Shown here: piece by piece, positions 55,301-64,000 of the stretch
How the letters are laid out: each line of letters starts with the position of its first letter
Position numbering within the stretch: the first letter of the stretch is position 1
Assembly: GCA_023052935.1 (NCBI GenBank)
Contig: CM041292.1
Location: 27,796,954-27,860,953 of the forward strand
DNA: 64,000 bases
Direction of reading: 5' to 3'
From: Piezodorus guildinii
Taxonomy: Eukaryota; Arthropoda; Insecta; Hemiptera; Pentatomidae
The notes under the pieces: model-generated
Database searches by the model: none
What the model was told of the DNA's origin: nothing
Seen by the model: only the letters and a program-made list of their open reading frames with translations
Translations under genes and position numbers: made by a program

Positions 55301-58300
55301 AAAATGTTTAGCAAAGAGTTTTTTAGCATTCAAGAGATAATGCATCAAGTTGAATTAATTAATCAAATAATTAAAATGAAAGAAATATTACCCTGTGGCA
55401 GCACTGTTATTACAACCATTGCAATGCCAGCAATTGTGAATAAAGCTATTGCAGAACTCTTCCTACCAAAATATTTAACAAAAACTATAGGAAGGAATAT
55501 GCCTGGTAATTCTATAATTCCATTCAGCCCCATATAGAGGTACACATCAACTTTAAAGTTTGATCCATTCAATGCTAAAAACAAAATAATGAAATTATGT
55601 TAGAATCAATAGCGATAAGAAATTATCTCAAACTATAGTATCCTATTTTTTTCAAGTTTAGAATATTTTCTGTGTAGCAATGCATAATTTTTAGATCTGT
55701 TCCTTAGACCTATTTTCCCTGCTGCACATGAACATATGCACGCACAGCAGAGGTTTAGGACAAAAGCTGTACATGCACAGCATGCTTTGTATGGCTTTGT
55801 AGTATATTGACCACATAGAATAAAATGTCTTATTTTATTAATAACATCATTAATTATGAATGGTACAAGAAGCTAATCTAGAGGGCATATTTATGATGTG
55901 TATTTATTTGTTTTAGATTATAATTAGAGACTAGATTTCTATGATTTTGCAAATTTTATTTGCTTGCGCATATCAGCTTCAAATCCTTTTCAGGTATTAG
56001 GGATTAATATATTACAATTTTATATTCCACAAAATTGCATGTTTTCTCTGTTTTGGGCTAAATTGCATGTTTTTGATTTTTATTGCATTTTTTGCCCTTT
56101 TGAATTAAATTTGATTATTCAATTTTAATATCACAATTGATCAAACCAAATTTTCAGTAATCAAAATACATAGATATATATACCAATAAATATTTCAATT
56201 TTATTTTATCATCTTTCTCTGGTCAAATCTACAATTAAATTATTAGTTAAGAAGAGAAAAAATGAATGGGAATATTTGGGATACTGACTTCAGGAAGTAA
56301 ACTAACACATCCATCTAACATAATTCATTTCATCATTTTTATTCCTTTAACATCACTTTGGAATTAGCCACAATAGGGACTCTCGTTGTTATTATTGTTA
56401 TACTGAATCCTCTATTTACAACTCTTCAGAATTCTCACTGAGTATATAGTTTTAAGTGCGATTTCAAATCTCAGATTTTCTTCAGAATTTTTAGTGGTTA
56501 AAATAGTTAAATATCATTGTTTAAATAATGCTGAAAGGATAACAAGGTCTCGTCTTAAATTAAAACCAGGATGTACAACTATCCCGAGGTTAGATCTGAT
56601 GGGAAAACTGTTTTGTATTGGTTGTGATCGGTCAAAATCAATGGGGTGTAAAAGAAAATCCCAAAGAGACGCTAATCGTAAAGCAGTTAACAGCAAACTC
56701 TTCCTTCTTCTAATTTAGAGAGTAATTTAGCATATATTGAAGCAGAAAAAATAGGCATATGCAAAAACAGAGGTCCATTACCATTAAATATTATTTAAAA
56801 TTTAAATATATATATATTTAATTAATAACCCTGGTCTACATAACATAACTTTATTATTCACAAGCATTTCTGATCAATTCTTCAAACTATTTTCAGTTCT
56901 TCTAGACTTACTTATTGTTTTATTTTATTTTTGTAATTGCCGGGTCATATAAGTTATACTGTTCATTTCCATATAGAGTTAGGTTAATTTATTGTTGGAC
57001 CTTTAAGGTGTATATGCCCTCAAATTTATATTTTAGGATTTTGCTACACTATTTTACACATTACAAGATTTTTACTGCAGGATATTGCAGGTTTCGAGGT
57101 TTTTACTGCATGTTTTTTGGCTTTATGCTGAACGAAAATCTGGTCTCTAATTATGATCATTAAAATACAAAATTTGACACATTCGACTCCCAGTAACTAA
57201 GCTCCCCTTAATGTTTCCTTTATCTCTCTTAAGCCTTAAAATGTTGAATTAAGGAAAACATATGCCATTACCTTCCATTTCTTACTCTAGTTTAACAGGT
57301 TAAAAATAAAGTAATATAATAATTTATCTACTTCTTAGGGAGAATACTTTCTTCCATTTTCCAACAGCCAAGTTTTAATATATTTTTCTTAATATCTAAT
57401 TCAATAAACCAGAGTGAGATACAGAAAACAAATAGAAGAGATGATTAAGTAATTCTTGTTATATGATAAGTTAGTGACATAAAAGTTAATTGGTAGAATA
57501 ATACAAAAATGCTTACCCACTATAAAGTAATACAAAGATCCTAAAAACCATAAATAATTGCATATCAATGTTCTTTTGGCAAGTTCAAGAGTTGAGAATA
57601 ATTTTGAGAGATTCTTAAAGAAAAACAGCATATCCTTGCAGCAAGAATCTGATTGAGTCTAAAAACAAAATCAGAAAAATTAGAAAATGTCATATCAGGA
57701 AGGAATATAATTAAGCAGAACATATCATAGGTCAAAACATTTAAGACATCCAGCAAGAGAATGATGCTGGAGATCGTAGCAGACTAAGATTAATGACTTG
57801 GGTTAAGATGTGAGGTTTTCAAACTTCTTTTATAAAGTAAATCGAATTCTTAGCCTAAAATGTGTCTAATCTGTTTTCTTCTTCTTCGTCTCTTCTTTAA
57901 ATTTAGCACTCTTTACAGAAGTAGAATATTAGCAGGATGATCGGGAAAAAGATAAGATATGGTTCAGGCCTTAAAAATTATCCTGAGATGCTGCAGCCAA
58001 AAAAAAAAATAAAAATATATTTAGAAGAGTATTCCCCCATCAAAATATAGAAACTGCCAAGAAGTTCCCGTATCAGATGCTGCATCAGTCCTCAGCCTTA
58101 AAAACAAATTGGGGGAAAAGGTGCAATAAACTCGCATCACAGCTGGAGAAGAGGAGCTATATTAGCCAAAATTTGGTTCTGCAATGGATCCTGCACAGTG
58201 TTATCAGGGTCAATGAGAAAGCAGATGAATTGGCAAAGGCTAGTGCCCTCTAACAGCAGATAAACACCCTTCTTTCACTGGATGAGGTTAAAACTGTAAA

Positions 58301-61035
58301 CAAAGCCGCGATCAGAAAAATCCATCAGACCAAGATGGAGCACCGGGTATCCTCTAAGCAACGCTAAGGATCTCTGCTACAAACTAAGCAGAAAGGAGCA
58401 AACTGAGGACCTACCACAACAGACTGAATGTTCACCTTTATATGAAATTTAAAATAGGTAACAGTCCTATGTGTGCTTGTGGTTAAGGAGAGCAAACTGC
58501 AGAAAGCTGTGCCTTTTTCAATGAAACAAGGGTGAGAAATTGGCCTCTGCCAGAATCATTGGAAACTTAGCTCTACGGGACTCTGGAGGACCTAAGGAGG
58601 ACTACCGATTTCCTTCTTTTAATGACAAAGGATGTGACCATATACATAAGGAAGAACGAAGAAGAAGAAGTTCCCATTTATTTTGCATTATTATTATTTT
58701 TTGTATTTTAATAATAAAATTGGGAATCTATTAGAAACTTTTTAAATAGTATCTTAAATAACTTTTTAAGAATTCTAGGGAATAAAACATAAAGTATTTT
58801 TGTAGAACAAATAAACAAGGAAGTTAGTTGAGAAAATCATTAATAATATTATTAAGAAATTTAATTAATCTTTTGATTTTAATTTTTTGTTTTCTTATTC
58901 GTGACTATACCATAAGGGTGTAGGTACTAATAAATTATTAAATAATAATAAAAATGTATAATAAATTTTTAAACTTCGCTAACCTCTTAGTTTAATAAGA
59001 AGTATTATTTATAATTGTAAATAGTTCCGATGTTAAAACAATTAACATCTTAATCATCAATAACGACATACTTGTATGAGGTTAAAACAACTTTCCATTA
59101 ACTTACATTTAATAATTAACTTTCTTTATCATGTTATCTTTTGAAAAACGATGCACTTTCTAACAGTATAGCATACGTTTATATTACTACTTTTATTTCA
59201 GGAAATGGTTTTTGACAATTTGATTTAAAAAAAAATTAATTTTCATTATAACTTTATAAAATAAACATAATGAATTATTGTACATATAAACCTATATTAG
59301 ACTAATTGGGAATATGGGCTTGTATTTCGAGTAATGTATTTAGCGCCGTGTACCGATGGTGGGAGTTATTGGATCGGATCTAATCTGATCGGAACCAACA
59401 CAGGTGAGCTTTAAACATCTATAATATATATTTACATTCTGCATAAACTACTTATAAAAGAGAGCCGGTACAAATGAATAAGACATTTTGTTTCTAAAAC
59501 TGTAATCAGAGCGAGTTGTTTGGGACAAGAATTGAGGGTTACTCTTGCCAGACGCCATCAGAAATCATCAATACAAAAAGAATACCTTGGTATCAGAACG
59601 GTGCGACCGAAGAGGTTTATTTGATTCCGAAAAATCCAAATCTTCTTCGTCATTTGATGTTTTTTTCAGCTTACCCCTGGTTATTAACCACCTTGGTGAT
59701 TCTGGAATAAACCTATAATAGGAATGACTTCATTTAATGATAAAGTAAACCAATTATGAAAAAAAAAAAAAAATCGACACTGTTCTTGGTATGCAGCGTA
59801 TGTTTGAACTGTATAGTCCTGATTACAAAATTAATGCCAAGGATCAAATAACTAATAATGAATGTCTATCTGGTTAAACAAAAAAAAAACTTCCTAACAA
59901 TTCTTATTAATATAAAATCTTCTTTATATACATCAATTTTTCGTGTGTGTATCTAATCCGATTTCATGTTAGTTATTTTAGCACTGAAGAGATCATTCTC
60001 ACTCAGGAAATGATTTATTTATTTATTTAACGTAACTTTATGCTACTATGGCTAATCGGACGATGCTACAGTGGGAGTCCTAAATTTTGCCTATCCAGGT
60101 TTTATTAGGATAGGGATCTTTAACGAGTACCTGACATCGCACAGGCTCAGGACCACCTTTTAACGTCCCCTCCGAAGGAGGGCGTAACTAAGGATTTTTT
60201 ACTCCCATTAAAAATTCCTAGGACCACCTGCGGATTTGAACCCGTGACCTTTGGCATGGGAGGCTGTTACGCTAGCCACCCAGCTACAAGTGATACCCAG
60301 GAAATGATTTAAAAAATATTATTATTTATTTAATACATTTTCAAAAGCTTTCTGTTTTATAGTGATATTAGCATTTAATATAGGATCTGGATTAATCAAG
60401 AAGTGGGTTTATCCGTACTGAAAAAAAATAATAATAATAAAAGAAATGCTATTTCTAAATCATCGATAAGAAGCTGTTTTAGTGTCACCATGGTTCGAAA
60501 TACTAAATTTGTTTTTTCTTTTCGTATTCTTATCTTAATGCCTCTCATCTTGATAATTTGCTCCTTAAACTTTAATTAATTTTTTTCTAACTTGGCTCAA
60601 ATTTTTCCACATCCGACATAACCATTTATACTTCAAGAAATGTAGTGATTTATATTTTAATAAAGTATTTTTCTCTTAGTGCTAAACATTGGTCTTTCAT
60701 AAGGCTAGCTTTCAAAACTGAATATTTCGATAGAACTAGCCTTAAAATACATTTTTATTTACATGTTATAAAGATGTTTTGACCACAATATATTATTATC
60801 AAATAGAATTTCATCAAATTAATAATTATCAATTTACTAAATAAATATAATATTAATGTTTGTTACCAGAAATTGAAGAGAGCGGCAAACAACGGAACAG
60901 AGATTGCTAATTGAAGTTGCCTCCAGTCTTTGGTAAAGTATGCAGCAAGTGGAAGGTAGGTGAGGCCAAATGAATAAGGAACGTGGTATATTATGCCTAA
61001 AAATGCTCTGTAGTTCTTCACTGTTAGTTCCATCA
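49389..61035 (-). CDS. SLC22-like organic cation transporter, gene C (exons 5-10, 5' end beyond window)
   Basis: Third tandem paralogue. Exons seen, in transcript order: 61035-60867, 59712-59586, 57658-57517, 55574-55392, 52616-52438, 49562-49389 (stop TGA). All are GT-AG, and exon lengths 169, 127, 142, 183 and 179 are identical to gene B; only the last exon is longer (174 versus 165 nt). Signatures: TKDWRQLQLA (exon 5), PESPRWL (exon 6), FGRKSSA (exon 8), ELFPTESRN and LLAPYI (exon 9), PETRNTPML (exon 10). Exon 6 after PESPRWL is acidic then basic and differs strongly from gene B, which is expected for the cytosolic loop between TM6 and TM7. The C-terminal tail is charged, ends in SEKVF, and is three residues longer than in B. 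I found no exon 4 in 61036-64000, so exons 1-4 should lie to the right. Membrane transporter by family; substrate unknown. Confidence 0.9.
49811..52081. mobile_element. 2.27-kb near-palindromic foldback element (gene C intron 9)
   Basis: Left arm 49811-50806 begins AGGGCCTAGCCGGATAAGCA. Right arm 51083-52081 is its reverse complement, ending TGCTTATCCGGCTAGGCCCT. About 1 kb of each arm pairs, with landmarks CTCAACCGATTTTCAC / TCGGTTGAGCTGTTG, CCCTCCATAACTTCCCTCCC and CATTACGATCCTACAGCTCT. The 276-bp centre holds a direct repeat of right-arm sequence (TATTCCATCCAATATAAGAT at about 51033 and 51224). There is no coding capacity and no obvious target duplication. Because it lies in an intron, the pre-mRNA would contain a 1-kb hairpin. 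Confidence 0.9.
52680..53350 (+). mobile_element. Helentron-like repeat, copy 10 (diverged, 3' end missing)
   Basis: Begins ATCTGGTGAACGTAATAAAC then GACTTTCACTTTACC. It keeps CCAACGGTATTTTATACAT, TTTCAATCAGAATGAAACCT, AAAGCCCAATAAATTTCG and GCATAGTATAAAGTGGCAC, but is more divergent than copies 2, 4, 5 and 7. A SINE follows at once. In gene C intron 8. Confidence 0.6.
53365..53644 (+). mobile_element. SINE family 1 (gene C intron 8)
   Basis: Head GGGATCACTTGTAGCTGTGT, box B GGGTTCAAAC, body TTTAGTTATGCCGTCCTTTG, GACAGGTACTCGTTAAAGAT and ACTCCCACTGTAGCATCGTC, tail AAATAAATAAACAAATAAAC. About 12 bp between boxes A and B (CTCCCATGC region) are missing compared with other copies. Confidence 0.8.
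53840..54240 (-). repeat. Old Helentron-like fragment
   Basis: Blocks such as ATGTGATATTAAATGGGCTT, ATACTAATTGAAATA, TTTCAAAATTTCTTCTTCTA and TTGTTGGAGAGCTGAATATT follow the reverse order of the family. Similarity is low, so the assignment is tentative. Confidence 0.45.
54270..55215 (-). pseudogene. 5'-truncated Jockey-like LINE with YADD box
   Basis: The longest copy of this family in the window. Minus frame 55212-54481 reads LPQGSIIGHILYTVYTADIP, then STYADDTCVLSVN (catalytic YADD), WCQDWRIKINSNKSHQITFT, QIRYLGLLLDKRLTWNPH and RLLEHLLDRRSNLP. A frameshift near 54720 moves the ending (PIWTYGVELWGSKKPSN, LNAPYFVTNKLIHKDLN, VPDNPPRHLKRRCPRDL) to another frame. The 3' UTR and tail lie at 54360-54270. 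The first palm motif and the endonuclease are absent. In gene C intron 8. Confidence 0.85.
55575..57516. other. Gene C intron 7, mostly unassigned
   Basis: AT-rich. 55710-55790 has a local repeat of CACATG/GCACAGCA words. 56515-56640 (plus) reads TRSRLKLKPGCTTIPRLDLM, which resembles the stretch S-R-APLK-TIPRLEL in BEL/Pao retrotransposon polyproteins. It is too short to be sure. Nothing else recognised. Confidence 0.4.
58130..58665 (+). pseudogene. Decayed LINE RNase H and C-terminal fragment
   Basis: Frames read LQWILHSVIRVNEKADELAK, then LNVHLYMKFKIGNSPMC, ESCAFFNET and WPLPESL with LYGTLEDLRRT. The set VNEKADELAK (RNase H), LYMKFKIG-S-C (zinc region) and L-G-LEDL-RT is the known C-terminal end of RNase H-bearing LINEs. 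Stops and shifts are numerous. It is a different family from 17645-18165. In gene C intron 6. Confidence 0.65.
58720..59585. other. Unassigned part of gene C intron 6
   Basis: AT-rich. CTTTCTAACAGTATAGCATA at about 59155 and ATTACTACTTTTATTTCAGG are a faint echo of the Helentron-like consensus. 59340-59405 is GC-richer (CGCCGTGTACCGATGG) but unmatched. Confidence 0.35.
60017..60297 (-). mobile_element. SINE family 1, full copy with 13-bp target-site duplication
   Basis: The reverse complement reads from GGTATCACTTGTAGCTGGGT through box B GGTTCAAATCC to the AAATAAATAAATA tail. Flanked by CAGGAAATGATTT at 60004-60016 and 60298-60310. Close to the copies at 19.8 and 38.8 kb, so it is recent. 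In gene C intron 5. Confidence 0.92.
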
Positions 61036-61579
61036 CTGCAGAAAAAGGGGTTATTGGAAACAAAATAACAGAATACATATGTAACAAACGATAATCATTA
61101 TGCATAGTAAAAAATAATTCAAGAATGATAAATCGGATATTATAAATAAATCATTAAAGAAAGTTTTAGATAGTATTAACCTGTTACCTGGTTACGACAA
61201 AATATTTCATCATAGACGAACTACAACTGAAATGGGCATGGGGACATTTTTCATCATGAAAATTCCATAATAATTCGAAAACATTAACAATTATGTAGTT
61301 CTTATACTTTAAATTTTAGCTTGGTTATAAGCGAGGGTATTGTTAAATTTTCTGGAAGTTTTTATCCTTGTAATTAGATTTACGTTTGTTACCTTGTAAT
61401 TCGACCTTAAATTCGTTTAATTATTTTTTACTGCATTGAAATTATTTGATTTATATATATGTTTTTAAAATTTATTTATATACCCTACCTTGCAATATAT
61501 ACAACACGGGTTATGGCATAATTTACTTGCCGATTAGGCCAGCAAGTTACTGTTGCCAATTAAGATTTTCCATTCCACA

Positions 61580-62550
61580 TCTTCCTCTAAGTTCCTCCAA
61601 TGCCTGCTATCCTCCTGGCTGGTCTCCTTTCTATGTTGAAATGAGCTGGGCCCACAGCCGATTTCCACCCGTATACAAATTCTTTGAAGTAGGGGTAGTT
61701 GTTTTCCGTCATCAGCTGAGGAAAATCGTCCTCTGAGAGGACATAGAGTCCGGTTTCCCTCAGCAGTTTGGACAGTTCAGTATCGAAGGCGGTGCATGTT
61801 AACAAAATATATTCAGCCGACTCCGGAACATTACAGCTAGGACATACGGGTTCTGTATCTATCCCAAATCCGGAAAGCTTGGCTCTGAAGCCCCCATGTC
61901 CCGTGAGAAATTGAGAGACCCAATACTCCGAGAGGATCCATTTTGCATTTAGACGGGACTGGACGGTTGGGAAGTACTTCCTTAGAGTAGAGCCTTTTTG
62001 AGTTGTCTCCCACTGTCGGTTCCACTTTTCTATAGTATCCTCCCGGAGAATTATTTTCCATTTTTTGGGATCCTCGTCAATTCTCACCTGAACATTGACT
62101 GGAAGGTTTGCTAAACCTTCTCTCTTCAACGAGTACCTCAATCCATCTTCTCGTAGGACGAGGTCGATATGTACTGCTCCTGCAAGGATGTGCACCGCCT
62201 CATGCGACACGGTCCGGTACACCCTAGTGACCCGAAGCAGAGTCTTTCTTTGAATCGTGGCTAACCTTCTTCGCTGGTGATGTGAGAGATTCTCGTACCA
62301 TGCGGGTGACGCGTACCTCAGAATACCCAAAATCACACCTTTATAAATGGTCAAGGTACCTGGGTATCTGAGGCCCCAGAAAGCGCCTCCCACACGACTA
62401 AGACCATTTAAGTCGAGGGCCATTCTATTTCACAGGTAGTCCAAATGAGGGGTCATGTTAAAGTTCCTATCAAACCTTATTCCTAGATAGGTTACCTCCT
62501 CACTTGGGCGTATCCGCTTTCTGTCTATATAGAGAGTTATAGGGTAATAT
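61580..62550 (-). pseudogene. 5'-truncated R1-like LINE, C-terminal 278-codon frame plus upstream stop
   Basis: Open frame 62423-61587. Residues SPAWYENLSHHQRRRLATIQ, then RKTLLRVTRVYRTVSHEAV, HILAG match the thumb region of R1-group LINEs (R-LL-V-GAYRT-S-EAL-VLAG). Near residue 190 a Cys-X2-Cys-X7-His-like zinc knuckle occurs (VCPSCNVPES, LLTC). Upstream in the same frame VTYLGIRFDRNFNMTPHLDY continues the element, broken by one TGA at 62430-62432. It is therefore intact except for 5' truncation and that stop, a fairly young insertion. GC is clearly higher than the flanks. In gene C intron 4. Confidence 0.85.
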
Positions 62551-62919
62551 ATTTGATTTAAATATTTATTTCATATTTTTTTTTTTAAATGAATAAAACC
62601 AATAAGTGAAAAATTATTTTCTTTTATTACTTGAGGTGTGATGATATTACCTATATGATGAAAAACTTCCCATGGTGAAACGAGTTGAACTAAATCTTAT
62701 TTCCCAGCTAACAGGCTAAGGCTAAAAGGGACTAAACTTTAGTGTGATACTGAGACAAAAGATGGCAGTTGAACTCTAAGCACTTTAGTTTGTGTCCATA
62801 TATCATTAAGAAAAAGTGCGATTGAGCAACAATGAAAAAAAAAAAAAATCTTAGCTAATTCACTATTAAAATTTGAAATATGTTCAATTGTATGTTTGGA
62901 AAAGGAAATTTCATAAATC

Positions 62920-63790
62920 GAAAAAATATTCCATTCTCCTTTCTCCTCATAGGCTCTCTGGCTAAAAAACGTATCATCATTCTAAAATATGCCAACCAAC
63001 TTAATTGTGATTGTTCCATTATGATTTGATAAGAATTAACAACAGCTGGTTTGTTCTAAAATATTTCTAATCCGGTCCAGCCTAATTCTGCTAAATATCT
63101 TCCTTAGGCATCATATTTTCATAGCCTGGATCTGTTCTTTGTTGTTATTGTCCATGACTCCTGAGGAGTACGAATATGTAAGGAACTATATACTTTGGCT
63201 TTGGTACCCTTCATCATCTTTCTTCTTCTGAGGAAGTATTTAAGTATTGTTCAAAACATTTGAAATGTTGCTGGATTTTTAAATAATTATTGCCCGACTC
63301 ATACAGTGAGCCCTAAGATACTTAAATGATTAAAACCGTTGAATCCAGGCCCTTTAGCCCAATATACTATCATTATTCTCCCATCTTTATTGCCTATCTA
63401 TAATACTTTAGTATTTTCCGCTTTAATTTTCATACCCATTTAAGCAACTTCTTGATGTCTATTTATCTTGTATTGAATCCTTAGCGATGTATACAAGTAT
63501 GTATGGTATTACAGGTCTTAAATTGATTGTGAAACTTTTAAGTCTTTGTTATTTTTTAGCGCTATGTAGAAGGCTATAGCTAAAGAGAACTTGTCAAATC
63601 CTTGATTTTGCTTCGGATTTTTTGAGATGTTACTTCCTGTCCTGACAAGGTATCTTACAATTACAGAGAATGTCAACAGCAAGTTTAGGTTCTGATCTAT
63701 ATCATACAATTTTCTGATTTTAATTACAGCTTCATATCAAAGGCCTTTTCGAAATTTTTTAGTTATTAGCCATTTATGTGAATATCAAAT
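62920..63790 (-). pseudogene. Decayed non-LTR reverse transcriptase (RTE/L2-like ending)
   Basis: The minus strand with frame changes shows FEKAFDMK (first palm Asp region, about 63760), NRHQEVA-MGMKIKAE-TKVL (63460-63400), GLKGLDSTVLII-GSLYESG (63340-63290), EQIQAMKI-CLRKIFSRIRLD (63140-63060) and MEQSQLSWLAYFRMM (63020-62980). The order matches a LINE ORF2 from palm to the W-GH-RM ending, so most of the reverse transcriptase was once here. Confidence 0.7.
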
Positions 63791-64000
63791 ATTGGGTATT
63801 TTTTTCACCAATTTTGTCATTGATCAGGATGCACAATCTTCTATCTTAAGCTCATAATATCCTAGGGATGCCTAAGTTAATATTATTGTTTTAATTTTGT
63901 AATTATAGGGTGATGATCTAAATAATAGTACAGTTTAGTACCACAGTAAATGGAAGTTACCTCATAAAAGTTTAAATGGAACTAATAGTAATAGCTACAG

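Noticed and set aside
56494..56718. BEL/Pao-like stretch (TIPRLDLM)
   Set aside because: Similarity covers about 25 residues only and no protease, reverse transcriptase or LTR is seen. Kept as a remark, not called as an element.
61446..61736. 96-codon plus-strand frame
   Set aside because: It overlaps the real minus-strand R1-like coding sequence and is its antisense shadow.

Overview
The window is strongly AT-rich eukaryotic DNA. It has spliced genes with GT-AG introns, tRNA-derived SINEs, 5'-truncated non-LTR retrotransposons of several clades, mariner and piggyBac remnants and Helentron-like elements. Family makeup and repeat load point to an arthropod (insect or crustacean). I cannot fix the species from sequence alone.

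The only host genes I can support are three tandem, same-orientation (minus strand) paralogues of an SLC22-type (organic cation/carcinine transporter-like) major-facilitator protein. Gene A has exons 1-5 at 4914 down to 535, and its 3' half lies left of the window. Gene B is complete, with ten exons from 44070 down to 24231 and a predicted product of 537 aa. Gene C has exons 5-10 from 61035 down to 49389, and its first four exons lie right of the window. Every shared exon has the same length and intron phase in all copies, except the last (165 versus 174 nt). The array therefore arose by duplication of an already spliced gene.

Almost everything between the exons is mobile DNA. Left of gene A's start (4.9-24.2 kb) there are: a 392-bp inverted-repeat MITE, an RTE/BovB-like LINE tail, five substantial copies of a roughly 0.85-1.2 kb Helentron-like repeat, an RNase H fragment between inverted repeats, decayed LINE reverse transcriptases and an internally deleted mariner. 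The introns of gene B hold a foldback element carrying a hammerhead-ribozyme-like motif, Jockey-like LINE tails, two further mariner families, a second copy of the deleted mariner, a TTAA-flanked piggyBac derivative with GC-rich palindromes, long TA tracts and many SINEs. The B-C spacer (44.1-49.4 kb) is mostly unassigned and carries SINEs, including one inverted SINE pair. Introns of gene C hold a 2.27-kb near-palindrome, a Jockey-like LINE with a YADD motif, an R1-like LINE open over 278 codons and further LINE fragments.

The points most worth checking are: the hammerhead-like motif at 24832-24874; the 2.27-kb palindrome inside a transcribed intron; the Helentron-like family with ACTTTCACTTAC ends and CA microsatellite; the piggyBac derivative with repeated 18-bp palindromes; and two mariner copies sharing one internal deletion. 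I see no bacterial genes, CRISPR arrays, rRNA genes or functional tRNA genes.
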